Source: a virus | IMG/VR virus record: IMGVR_UViG_3300044796_000040 | Location: 1 to 38,042 of that record | Strand: one strand, 5' to 3' | Length of the DNA stretch: 38,042 nt | In this document: piece after piece, positions 23,056 to 30,259 of the stretch | Numbering within the stretch: position 1 is the stretch's first letter | How the letters are laid out: each line of letters begins with the position of its first letter | Program-made: the position numbers and the translations under genes | The notes under the pieces: generated by a model | Told to the model about the DNA's origin: nothing | Seen by the model: only the letters and a program-made list of their open reading frames with translations | The model's database searches: none

Positions 23056-25232
23056 ATCTACGACCAGAAACACAGATAAGACTTAATGCATTCAGACCTC
23101 GAGAGTATCAGAAGGAATTCTGTAGAGTCTTTGAAGAGAATAAACTTAAACGATTCCTACTTATATGGCCACGACGATCAGGCAAGGATATATGTGCGCT
23201 GGCAATGATGGTGAGAGCAGCATTAAGGCGCGTAGGAACCTACTTTTATATCTTTCCTACATTCACATCAGGCCGCAGAATCTTATGGGATGCCATTGAT
23301 ATTCAAGGCAATCGCATCATGTATAAATACATTCCTGAAGAGATAATCGAATCTCGTAATGAGCAGCAGATGCGTATCAGACTGACTAATGGTTCACAGA
23401 TACTCATTTTAGGATCAGATAACTACGATACCGCTATTATCGGTACTAACGCAGTAGGCATGATCTTCTCGGAATATGCCCTTCAGGATTCTATGGCTTG
23501 GTCTCTATCAATACCTATTCTCAATGCCTCGGCAGGTTGGGCTCTGTTCGTATCAACACCACGTGGTAAGAACCACTTATGGTCTCTTTATAATGTTGCT
23601 GAAAACAATCCTAATTGGTTTTGCCAGAAACTATCCCTTGATGATACTTGTCACGTTCCCGTTGATGAGATAAGGCGTGAGATAGAAGAAGGACAGATGT
23701 CTGAAGATCTGGTTCAACAAGAATTCTACTGCTCCTTTGATCTTGGTGTTGAAGGTTCCTTTTATAGTAAGCATATGGATAATCTTCGTCTAAAGAGTCA
23801 GATTACTTCAGTTCCATGGGAACCATACTTCCCTGTTTTTACCGCTTGGGACTTAGGTTTTAATGACCCGACGACGATCATCTTCGCGCAAAAAATTGGT
23901 CAAACGATACGCATTATAGATTGCTATGAGAACACAAAGAAAGGACTGGATCATTATGCGAAGATTGTTAAAGAGAAGCCATATACATACTCTAAGCACT
24001 TGGCACCGTTTGATATTGCTGTACACGATCTTGGTACTGGGATATCTCGTTGGAAAACGATGCATGACTTGGGAATCACCTTCATCAAGTACGATACAAA
24101 GCAGCCAAGCATCGAAGACGGAATTGAAGCAGTGCGACGAAACTTGCCAAAGATGTGGTTTGATGAAACCAACTGTAAGTCTCTTATAAAGTCTCTTGAG
24201 AATTATAGGCAAGAATTTGATGTGAAGCGTAAAATCTATAAAGACAATCCACTTCACGATTGGTCCAGCCATTGGTGCTTTACGGGCGATACAAAAGTAT
24301 TGACACGTAGCGGAATGCGTCAGATAATAAACATTCAAGATAATGAAGAGATTCTTACGGCGAATGGATGGGAAAAATGTCTTGGCGCAAAGAATATGAG
24401 AAAGAATGTGAAGGTTATTCAAGTAGTCTTTGCAGATGGTGTCAAAGTGAGATGTACGCCGGATCATTTATTCTTGACGGAAAAAGGATGGATATCTGCA
24501 CAGAACCTAGAGAATGGATCGATGATCCTGTCATCCAAGATGATGGATCACAAAGATATAACAATAAAAGATACAAACTGCATGGACAAAAGTATTATCT
24601 TAGAACCTATGGCGCAAGATTGCACCGTGAAGTTTGGATTACAGCCTATGGAGATATTCCATCAGGTTGTCATATTCATCACAAAGATAGTGATACCGAA
24701 AATAACAAACTTTCTAACTTGGTTTGCTTGCCTGCTGAAGAGCACAGAAAATTACCAAAGCCAAACTGTAAAGGCGTTAGTAAAAAGACAAGAGATGCTG
24801 CTATCAAATGGCATGGTAGTGATGCAGGAAGAAAATGGCATAGTGAGCATGCAAAAAGAATTAAAAGTTGGGAAAAACATGTCCGAGTTAAAGGAGAATG
24901 TTTGTTCTGCAGAAAAGAAACTATGCTTCTGCAAAGGGAAAACAATTCCCAGAAGTTCTGTCACCCAAACTGCAAAGCATCTTATGGTAGAAAGAATAGA
25001 AAAAGTAGACGGAATGCATGATGTATGGTGTATTTTAGTTCCTAATTCAGGACATTTCTCGTTGTCTAATGGTGCTATAGTTAGTAACTGCGATGCAATG
25101 CGATATCTCTGTGTTGGGTTACCTCGTGTAGAGAATACATCTAATCCTGAAGCGCTTGAACGCAGATACCAAGAGGCAATGGGACATCAATCATTTCCTG
25201 GTATATTCAGTGACGACTTGCCGAATTACTGA
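23052..25232 (+). CDS. terL: Terminase large subunit interrupted by an intein
   Basis: 726 residues as translated, 455 after removal of a 271-residue intein. The ATPase half has Walker A W-P-R-R-S-G-K-D (39-46), a Walker B-like M-I-F-S-E and the coupling motif V-S-T-P-R-G. The nuclease half has D267 in A-W-D-L-G-F, D326 in V-H-D-L-G and the last acid D681 in C-D-A-M-R-Y. The intein sits between Trp408 and Cys680, splitting the final nuclease motif S-S-H-W/C-D-A-M-R-Y, so the nuclease should be inactive until splicing. The enzyme pumps DNA into the prohead through the portal and cuts it. The start overlaps the preceding stop (ATGA). Confidence 0.9.
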   Translation: MNLRPETQIRLNAFRPREYQKEFCRVFEENKLKRFLLIWPRRSGKDICALAMMVRAALRRVGTYFYIFPTFTSGRRILWDAIDIQGNRIMYKYIPEEIIESRNEQQMRIRLTNGSQILILGSDNYDTAIIGTNAVGMIFSEYALQDSMAWSLSIPILNASAGWALFVSTPRGKNHLWSLYNVAENNPNWFCQKLSLDDTCHVPVDEIRREIEEGQMSEDLVQQEFYCSFDLGVEGSFYSKHMDNLRLKSQITSVPWEPYFPVFTAWDLGFNDPTTIIFAQKIGQTIRIIDCYENTKKGLDHYAKIVKEKPYTYSKHLAPFDIAVHDLGTGISRWKTMHDLGITFIKYDTKQPSIEDGIEAVRRNLPKMWFDETNCKSLIKSLENYRQEFDVKRKIYKDNPLHDWSSHWCFTGDTKVLTRSGMRQIINIQDNEEILTANGWEKCLGAKNMRKNVKVIQVVFADGVKVRCTPDHLFLTEKGWISAQNLENGSMILSSKMMDHKDITIKDTNCMDKSIILEPMAQDCTVKFGLQPMEIFHQVVIFITKIVIPKITNFLTWFACLLKSTENYQSQTVKALVKRQEMLLSNGMVVMQEENGIVSMQKELKVGKNMSELKENVCSAEKKLCFCKGKTIPRSSVTQTAKHLMVERIEKVDGMHDVWCILVPNSGHFSLSNGAIVSNCDAMRYLCVGLPRVENTSNPEALERRYQEAMGHQSFPGIFSDDLPNY
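24276..25088 (+). mobile_element. Intein in the large terminase (codons 409-679)
   Basis: The element starts with C-F-T-G-D-T-K-V-L-T (block A; Cys1 is the first splicing nucleophile). Block B is V-R-C-T-P-D-H-L-F-L-T, with the usual Thr and His. The C-terminal blocks are H-D-V-W-C-I-L-V-P and N-G-A-I-V-S-N, with the final Asn, and Cys680 is the +1 residue. The penultimate residue is Ser instead of the common His; active exceptions are known. The stretch between the splicing blocks (~24540-24985) does not look like an endonuclease in this frame, although it stays open. Another frame of the same DNA encodes an HNH nuclease. Confidence 0.88.
24488..25021 (+). CDS. HNH endonuclease encoded out of frame inside the intein
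   Basis: This frame is +2 relative to the terminase. I propose the ATG at 24488 (MDICTE..., with GGA six bases upstream), giving 177 residues; the frame is open from an ATG at 24368 (217 residues). The HNH core is L-H-R-E-V-W-I-T-A-Y-G, H-I-H-H-K-D, N-N-K-L-S-N-L and E-E-H-R-K-L. Further on, C-L-F-C and F-C-H-P-N-C form a zinc finger, and the end is very basic (G-R-K-N-R-K-S-R-R-N-A). The stop at 25021 lies 37 bases inside the intein's C-terminal splicing block. It would cut intein-less terminase genes. It is fully nested, and both frames stay open through the overlap. Confidence 0.82.
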   Translation: MDICTEPREWIDDPVIQDDGSQRYNNKRYKLHGQKYYLRTYGARLHREVWITAYGDIPSGCHIHHKDSDTENNKLSNLVCLPAEEHRKLPKPNCKGVSKKTRDAAIKWHGSDAGRKWHSEHAKRIKSWEKHVRVKGECLFCRKETMLLQRENNSQKFCHPNCKASYGRKNRKSRRNA

Positions 25233-25276
25233 AAAGCGTTACTCTATTGATAATTCATATTACCAGACTCCTTCGT

Positions 25277-25343
25277 TGGGGTAATGTGTGTTATCATTTT
25301 CTACCCCAAAGTCACTGCTTGAACTTGGGGTAGTTTGTTTTAT
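25277..25343 (+). terminator. Terminator after the large terminase with an alternative hairpin
   Basis: CTACCCCAA (25302-25310) pairs with TTGGGGTAG (25325-25333), followed by TTTGTTTTATT, a good intrinsic terminator. Upstream, another TTGGGGTA (25277-25284) can pair with the same TACCCCAA (25303-25310). ATTACC (25259-25264) can in turn pair with GGTAAT (25281-25286). The stems exclude one another, which is how attenuators and antiterminators are built. Confidence 0.65.
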
Positions 25344-25362
25344 TGCCAATCCATCCAAAACA

Positions 25363-25457
25363 TATAATATAGAGACATCTTTCCTCTTCTTGGGGGAATG
25401 ATGTGTAAGTTTGCCTCTGACATTTATGGATTTCCATGCTGTCAGGGGCTTTTTTTT
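25363..25457 (+). ncRNA. Possible short structured RNA or attenuated leader
   Basis: A perfect TATAAT (25363-25368) has only weak -35 candidates. About seven bases on, an RNA would begin with ACATC.../...GATGT (25375-25403 region) and TTCC/GGAA pairs forming one hairpin. It would end in a strong intrinsic terminator: GCCTCTGACA (25413-25422) with TGTCAGGGGC (25440-25449), then eight T. The next gene's ribosome site begins right after the T-run. Either a ~85-nt RNA is made or the terminator limits entry into the head operon. Confidence 0.4.
25413..25457 (+). terminator. Strong intrinsic terminator just before gene 25467
   Basis: A 10-bp stem with one G-U pair, 25413-25422 against 25440-25449, a 17-nt loop and a run of eight T. 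It ends only ten bases before the ATG at 25467. The apparent upstream extension of that reading frame (from 25398) runs through this stem and is therefore not coding. Confidence 0.8.
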
Positions 25458-25466
25458 AGGAGAGAT

Positions 25467-25982
25467 ATGACTGAACATGGAATGAAAATAAACAATATCA
25501 CTGAATCAATAACAGCTAATCTGTGGAATTTGCATCACTTTCTTAATATAGAGCTATCTCGCCCCGAGAAGTCATTCGATATAGAGTTCAATGGCCGCAT
25601 GTTCAAATTCAATCCAGCATGGACGATAGAAGAAAAGCTGGAACAAGCTCAACTACGTAAAACTCTTATAACTGAGCTTATGCATGAAGCTATGATGAGT
25701 ATGTTGAATACTATTCATGATGAAGAAGAATATGAGAAGGATCATTGGACATTCGTTCTTGCTCTTGTTAGAGGTGAAGACCCTCGCAATCATCAGTTTG
25801 AGATCATTAGTGAAGAAGTAGTGTCAAATCTTGATGAAGATGGTAAACCTATAACTTCCAAGCCGTTGAATGAAGAGAGTATCTTAGTGCAATGGCAGGA
25901 TCAGAATAAGGGTATATTTCCAAGTCTTGAAGAAGAATTGAAGGAACAATATGAAAAGAATGCCAGCGAAACCGCTGAATGA
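25467..25982 (+). CDS. Unknown acidic protein upstream of the portal
   Basis: 171 residues from the ATG at 25467, with TTAGGAG right after the terminator. It is acidic and helical. Residues ~10-60 contain W-N-L-H-H-F and F-D-I-E-F-N-G-R-M-F-K-F; residues ~60-100 are a long helix with E-E-E-Y-E-K; the C-terminus is Glu-rich. It overlaps the next gene by 32 bases. No recognised domain. Position suggests a head-assembly accessory. Confidence 0.6.
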   Translation: MTEHGMKINNITESITANLWNLHHFLNIELSRPEKSFDIEFNGRMFKFNPAWTIEEKLEQAQLRKTLITELMHEAMMSMLNTIHDEEEYEKDHWTFVLALVRGEDPRNHQFEIISEEVVSNLDEDGKPITSKPLNEESILVQWQDQNKGIFPSLEEELKEQYEKNASETAE

Positions 25983-26295
25983 GAGCTCTACATACATTGC
26001 CGGACAACGTGATAAGCGTAATCACAATGTTACCGAAAAGAAGGATCCTAATGATCCAAGGACTATGGAAGAATTAAGAGAACTTCCGTTTGAAGAATAT
26101 TGGAAAGCGATTAAGCATAGATGCTTTCAAACTGAAGCATGGATCCGTGGTGAAGAATATCCTATGCCATTCAAGATTAGAATGCCTGAAGAAGGTGAGG
26201 TTCCTGATATTGAATTACATGCAACATCTTTCATGTCATCGGAAGAATTAGAATCTCAAGCGAAGATGGAACTAGAAAAGGAAAATGATGTCTGA
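25951..26295 (+). CDS. Unknown protein, 114 residues
   Basis: ATG with AAGGAAC nine bases upstream, starting inside the previous gene. The N-terminus is basic and Asn/Pro-rich; residues ~35-65 hold L-R-E-L-P-F-E-E-Y-W-K-A-I-K-H-R; the tail is acidic. Not recognised. Coupled to both neighbours by overlapping ends. Confidence 0.6.
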   Translation: MKRMPAKPLNESSTYIAGQRDKRNHNVTEKKDPNDPRTMEELRELPFEEYWKAIKHRCFQTEAWIRGEEYPMPFKIRMPEEGEVPDIELHATSFMSSEELESQAKMELEKENDV

Positions 26296-26653
26296 TTGGT
26301 TCAAATGGCTCAAAGAGCATTGCACAATAAAGCTTAAAGCTCCTATGAATGTCTCTAATCCTTTTACTCCTACTACTCAGGAAGATCCTCGCACAGTACA
26401 ATCTATTAAGCGCACGCGAGCAGCATTCAAACAACAAGAAGTATCCATGAATATGAGAGCTATGAAAGCTCATGCAGCAGAATGCAATGATACATGGACA
26501 TGTAGCGCAGAACCATGTTTTATCATTGAACCTGATAAGATTGTGAATGTTGAACAAGCATCTGAGAAAGAAGTAATGCGATTCAATAGTATTGCGAGCA
26601 AGAATAAGAGAATATTGCGCAGCATGAATAAGGCTCGACAAAAGAAGTCTTGA
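26285..26653 (+). CDS. Unknown basic protein directly before the portal
   Basis: 122 residues; two adjacent ATGs (26285, 26288) follow AAAAGGAA. It starts with an amphipathic W-F-K-W-L-K-E-H segment and is basic overall, with two cysteines near the middle (W-T-C and E-P-C) and a Lys/Arg-rich C-terminus. No family recognised. The 63 bases after it are AT-rich and contain a CTTTTAT/ATAAAAG hairpin before the portal start. Confidence 0.55.
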   Translation: MMSDWFKWLKEHCTIKLKAPMNVSNPFTPTTQEDPRTVQSIKRTRAAFKQQEVSMNMRAMKAHAAECNDTWTCSAEPCFIIEPDKIVNVEQASEKEVMRFNSIASKNKRILRSMNKARQKKS

Positions 26654-26716
26654 TTTTAGCTTACCGCCATTCTACACTGTGGAAAATTACTTTTATAAGA
26701 TAAAAGGGTGTAGAAG

Positions 26717-28861
26717 ATGTTGTTTCCGCAATTAGGGCCCCAATATTGGGATGAAAAGGATAAGCCTATCCTTTCTCGTATGGAAGCTTTCTACGCAGAA
26801 GCCATTACTATAAATATGTCCTTCTGGGGTGAAGCCGATACTGATACTCGATTCGAAGTAGGCGATCAAACTCTATGGTCTGATCTTTATGGTAATCTTC
26901 CTGCTAACCGCAAGAGACAATTCAGTTTCAACCGTATCCGACGCGTAGTTAATATGATTGGCGGACATCAAAGACGTAATCGCAAATCTACCATTGTTAC
27001 TCCTGTTGAGAATGGTGACGAAGAGACATCAGATCAATTCACAAAAGTGATGATGTGGTCGATGACTCAGGACAATGTCTTGCCCAAGATATCTGAAGCA
27101 TTTCATGGTGCTCTAGTTACTGGGATGAATCTTCTTCAAGTGTGGATGGACTACAGATCAGATCCTGTTTCAGGAAATCTTAAAGTCGATGTTGTTCCCT
27201 ATAACGGCTTTCTTATAGATCCTTATTTCCGTAAACGTGATCTTTCTGATTGTAATGCTTTATGGAAAAGATCATTCGTAACAAAACGTGAAGCAATATC
27301 TCTGCTACCCGCTAATACTGAAGAATTATTATCACTGGTTGGTAATGACTCAGGAACAGGACGAGATGGAAAGTTTCAATTCCTTCCTGAATCATACAAC
27401 TATGGCTATAAGAATCTTCTCACGTACGATGAGTTCTATTATCGTGACTATCGGAATCAAAAGATGCTTGTTGATACCCAAACGGGTGAAACAATGGAGT
27501 GGAAGTCTGATGATGATGAAGCTCTAGAGATGTATCTTAAACAATTCCCTACTATAGAAGCGATCAATCAGGAAGTTCCGACTGTTAAACTAGCGATCGT
27601 TGTTCAGGGTAAAGTGATGTATCATGGTCCAAATCCAATGGGCATTGATCAGTATCCATTTGTCCCAGTTCTTGGTTATTACAATCCGCAAATGCCTTAT
27701 TTTCCGTATCGCATACAGGGCGTTGTTCGTGGCTTGAGAGACGCTCAGTATTTGTACAACCGACGTCGTATCATTGAGCTTGATATACTTGAGTCTCAGA
27801 TCAATTCTGGTTGGGTATATAAAGAGAACGCGCTTGTTAATCCGAAGGATATATTCCTTTCAGGTCAGGGTCGTGGTCTTGCGCTTAAAGACGAAGCTCA
27901 GATGACTGATGTTCAGAAGATACCTTCTCCTGGTATTGATCCTTCTATGATTCAGCTTTCAGAATTACTTGCTAAGGAAATACAGGAAGTTGCCGGTGTG
28001 AGCGATGAGCTTCTTGGCTTTGATAATAAAGATACGTTGTCTGGTTATCATGCAATGCTAAAGCAATCTGCTTCTACTACTACTTTACAGATACTCTTTG
28101 ATCAACTTGATGAAGCGCAGAAGTTACTTGGTGATATCTATATAGATGCTATTCAGGCTAACTGGACTCCCGGCAAGATCAAGAAGATTCTTGAAGGTGA
28201 AGAGCCAACGCCGCAATTCTATAACAAAGCTTTCGGTAAGTATCATTCTGTTGTTGAAGAAGGTCTTAATACTGCTACTCAAAAGCAAATGCAATTTGGT
28301 CAGATGTTGCAATTGCATGAAGCAGGAGTTCAGATTACTCCAGAAGATCTCCTTGAAGCCGCTACTATACAGAACAAGAAGAAGATCGTTGCTAATGCTA
28401 CTCAAATGAAACAGCAAGCGGCTCAAATGCAGCAGATGCAGATGCAATCAGCTCTTGAAGAAACTAAAGCTAGAACTGAATTGGCGTATGCTCGTGCAGA
28501 AGCTGATAAGGGTCTTGGTCTCGAACGTGAATCTCGTGTTCAAGAGAATGAAGCACTGGCGGTTGAGCGTAGAGCGCAAGCTGAGAAAGATAACGAAATT
28601 GCTTTACTTAACTTTGTGAAGGCGTTAAAAGAAATGGAGAGTATTGATATCAGTCATCTTAAGGATCTGGTAGCGATAAGCCAAAGCTTGAAAGCCGAAC
28701 AGCGTGAAGCCAATATGGTAGATAGCGTTAAGAATAATGAGAATAGAGTAGAGCAGCCTTCTGATCCAGCAGCTAAGCAAGCACAACAACAAGAGAATCA
28801 GCAGGCAATGGCTCAAGAACAAATGAATCAAAACCCAGCTCAGAATGTATCTGGTCTGTAG
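26717..28861 (+). CDS. P22-type portal protein
   Basis: 714 residues, about the size of P22 gp1 (725). The N-terminal ~450 residues follow the P22-portal layout, with F-S-F-N-R-I-R-R-V-V-N-M-I-G-G-H-Q-R-R-N-R in the first 100 residues and Y-N-G-F-L-I-D-P-Y near 160. A helical crown or barrel region (~520-640) is rich in Gln, Glu and Ala, and the tail is Gln/Asn-rich. Twelve copies form the DNA gate at one capsid vertex, binding terminase during packaging and the tail adaptor later. It lies downstream of terL and upstream of the scaffold and capsid genes, the standard order. Confidence 0.85.
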   Translation: MLFPQLGPQYWDEKDKPILSRMEAFYAEAITINMSFWGEADTDTRFEVGDQTLWSDLYGNLPANRKRQFSFNRIRRVVNMIGGHQRRNRKSTIVTPVENGDEETSDQFTKVMMWSMTQDNVLPKISEAFHGALVTGMNLLQVWMDYRSDPVSGNLKVDVVPYNGFLIDPYFRKRDLSDCNALWKRSFVTKREAISLLPANTEELLSLVGNDSGTGRDGKFQFLPESYNYGYKNLLTYDEFYYRDYRNQKMLVDTQTGETMEWKSDDDEALEMYLKQFPTIEAINQEVPTVKLAIVVQGKVMYHGPNPMGIDQYPFVPVLGYYNPQMPYFPYRIQGVVRGLRDAQYLYNRRRIIELDILESQINSGWVYKENALVNPKDIFLSGQGRGLALKDEAQMTDVQKIPSPGIDPSMIQLSELLAKEIQEVAGVSDELLGFDNKDTLSGYHAMLKQSASTTTLQILFDQLDEAQKLLGDIYIDAIQANWTPGKIKKILEGEEPTPQFYNKAFGKYHSVVEEGLNTATQKQMQFGQMLQLHEAGVQITPEDLLEAATIQNKKKIVANATQMKQQAAQMQQMQMQSALEETKARTELAYARAEADKGLGLERESRVQENEALAVERRAQAEKDNEIALLNFVKALKEMESIDISHLKDLVAISQSLKAEQREANMVDSVKNNENRVEQPSDPAAKQAQQQENQQAMAQEQMNQNPAQNVSGL

Positions 28862-28920
28862 TCGAGAGCAAACACTTGCAGCGCGAAAGCGGTCTGTAGT
28901 CAACTACAAAGGAGCCAATT

Positions 28921-29166
28921 ATGGCAAGACATCATTCAAAACATGGTATGGATCCACGCCGACATCAAGAGATGAAGGATGCGGGAATGATACAAGAAGA
29001 TCACTCAGCAACTGCTAATCTTCCTCAAGAAGTTAAGTATCATGCATGGCCTTCTTCAGATGAGTATCCTCGATATGGTCTTGACGATACTATCAAAGGT
29101 ATCGACAAACAAGAATCAGAAGATGGTCGTATGGCTAAGAAGCATACTCAATTCGGAAAGTACTAA
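28921..29166 (+). CDS. Small charged protein after the portal
   Basis: 81 residues, with AAGGAG eight bases before ATG. It is rich in His, Lys and Asp, beginning M-A-R-H-H-S-K-H-G-M-D-P-R-R and including P-S-S-D-E-Y-P-R-Y-G-L-D-D-T. No membrane segment or known domain. The leader contains a second copy of the 11-bp GGTCTGTAGTC that also spans the portal stop (28854 and 28892 regions). Probably a small head protein. Confidence 0.6.
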   Translation: MARHHSKHGMDPRRHQEMKDAGMIQEDHSATANLPQEVKYHAWPSSDEYPRYGLDDTIKGIDKQESEDGRMAKKHTQFGKY

Positions 29167-29168
29167 TA

Positions 29169-29196
29169 ATGCCTTTACCATTAGAATGAAAGGCAT
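29169..29196 (+). terminator. Hairpin before the HNH gene
   Basis: ATGCCTTT (29169-29176) pairs perfectly with AAAGGCAT (29189-29196), loop 12 nt. What follows is AT-rich but not a clean U-tract. TATACT at 29205-29210 could be a -10 box for the HNH gene. The hairpin may shield head genes from the inserted nuclease gene or act as a weak terminator. Confidence 0.45.
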
Positions 29197-29234
29197 AAAT
29201 ATGTTATACTTTTACCATAGCAGAAGGAATTCGT

Positions 29235-29732
29235 ATGGTAAGAGCGCAACAGAAACATGGATTGACGTCTAATGGTGTAAAGCATCCAATATATAAACTT
29301 AGAGAAAGATTGATGCAATATTGTTATTCCATAAAAGAAAACAATCGAAATTATCCTTACTACAAAGGTAAAGGTATTAAGGTTTGTGATGAATGGAAAA
29401 ATGATATTCTTAAATTCTATCATTGGTGTTTAGATAATGGATGGAAGAAAGGTCTTAGCATTGATCGCATTGATTCGAATGGAAACTATGAACCGAGCAA
29501 TTGCAGGTTCGTAACTAAAAGTGAAAATAGTATTAAAGCTCGATCGGAGAATAATCAATCGGGAAATAAAGCATCCTCTGCTAAATTATCCGATGATCAA
29601 GTTATGGCGATAAAACTATTGTTAAGACTTGGTTATAGTGTAAGCAGAATTGCTAATTTTTTTGGAATGGGTCTCTCTGCGATTTGGGCTATTAATAATA
29701 GAAAAACTTGGAAACATATAAAGGAGATTTGA
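29235..29732 (+). CDS. Free-standing HNH-type homing endonuclease with HTH tail
   Basis: 165 residues, GAAGGA upstream of ATG. The core Y-K-G-K-G-I-K-V-C-D-E-W, F-Y-H-W-C-L-D-N-G-W and L-S-I-D-R-I-D-S-N-G-N-Y-E-P-S-N-C-R belongs to the widespread phage nuclease family with D-R-I-D and N-Y-E-P-S-N-C. The C-terminal ~45 residues (S-D-D-Q-V-M-A-I-K, then S-R-I-A-N-F-F-G-M) form a helix-turn-helix, as in the other two free HNH genes here. Its stop overlaps the next gene's start (TGATG), so it sits in the head operon without breaking neighbours. Confidence 0.85.
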   Translation: MVRAQQKHGLTSNGVKHPIYKLRERLMQYCYSIKENNRNYPYYKGKGIKVCDEWKNDILKFYHWCLDNGWKKGLSIDRIDSNGNYEPSNCRFVTKSENSIKARSENNQSGNKASSAKLSDDQVMAIKLLLRLGYSVSRIANFFGMGLSAIWAINNRKTWKHIKEI

Positions 29733-29881
29733 TGCCGGCAATGCCTAGAATAAGAGGTCGTGCAATGAAGATCGCGTTTGAAGTTCTAGGAACTCCTTCT
29801 AACTATCGTGAGAAGAAGACTAAGCTCCAGAAGCGAATCGATGAACGTCTCATGTATGAAAATACTCAACGAGTCCGCTAA
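29732..29881 (+). CDS. 49-residue basic protein
   Basis: The ATG overlaps the HNH stop, and AAGGAG lies inside the HNH gene at good distance. The sequence is basic throughout, with M-P-R-I-R-G-R-A-M-K-I, then K-K-T-K-L-Q-K-R-I-D-E-R. Too short for a family call. Position among head genes and charge suggest DNA or capsid contact, but that is speculation. Confidence 0.55.
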   Translation: MPAMPRIRGRAMKIAFEVLGTPSNYREKKTKLQKRIDERLMYENTQRVR

Positions 29882-29886
29882 AATGT

Positions 29887-29934
29887 GGCTGCGCTGATGC
29901 TGTTTTAAACTCGATGGCAGTTATCAGCGCAGCC
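29887..29934 (+). terminator. Perfect 12-bp inverted repeat, GC-rich
   Basis: GGCTGCGCTGAT (29887-29898) pairs with ATCAGCGCAGCC (29923-29934) around a 24-nt loop and is followed by TAAATATTTT. The stem is unusually GC-rich for this genome. It could be a terminator, an RNA processing site or a binding palindrome between two head genes. Confidence 0.5.
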
Positions 29935-29958
29935 GCTAAATATTTTAGGATGATTGAA

Positions 29959-30258
29959 ATGGCTGAGAAAAAAGTAACTGTTGCTAAGGGTGTAAAAGTC
30001 ACTCGCGGCAAAGAAGAAAAAATGCGTGAAAAGAAAGGTTCATCTAATGCTGGAAAGTATAAAGATGTTGAGCCTAAAGCATTTGCAGGCAAAGCTGGCG
30101 GAGCCTCTAAGTTCTCATTTCCAATTAATACTCTCGCTCGCGCTCGTAACGCTCTTGCACGTGCTCATTATGCACCAGATCCATCTGGCATCAGAGCAAA
30201 AGTGTACAAACGATTTCCAGAATTAAAGATGCGTCATGAAAAACGTGAAGGTAAGTAG
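29959..30258 (+). CDS. Basic protein with a DUF6582-like pattern
   Basis: 99 residues from the ATG at 29959 (TAGGA eight bases upstream). The frame opens at 29914 inside the hairpin, and that start has no ribosome site. The N-terminal 40 residues are Lys-rich. Residues ~50-90 read P-I-N-T-L-A-R-A-R-N-A-L-A-R-A-H-Y-A, then G-I-R-A-K-V-Y-K-R-F-P. The A-R-N-A-L-A-R pattern is found in the small DUF6582 module of phage head regions; I am not certain of this match. Possibly a capsid or DNA-condensing accessory. Confidence 0.6.
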   Translation: MAEKKVTVAKGVKVTRGKEEKMREKKGSSNAGKYKDVEPKAFAGKAGGASKFSFPINTLARARNALARAHYAPDPSGIRAKVYKRFPELKMRHEKREGK

Positions 30259-30259
30259 T

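Noticed and set aside
23853-24467. A 204-codon minus-strand frame within the terminase gene
   Set aside because: No ribosome site or recognisable motif, fully antisense to conserved terminase nuclease motifs; a shadow frame.
24276-25088. Reading the intein region as ordinary terminase sequence or as a broken gene
   Set aside because: Both intein ends are complete with the expected nucleophiles, and the flanking residues join into a standard terminase motif.
25398-25466. Upstream extension of the 25467 gene
   Set aside because: Those codons form a strong intrinsic terminator, and a good ribosome site lies just before the ATG at 25467.
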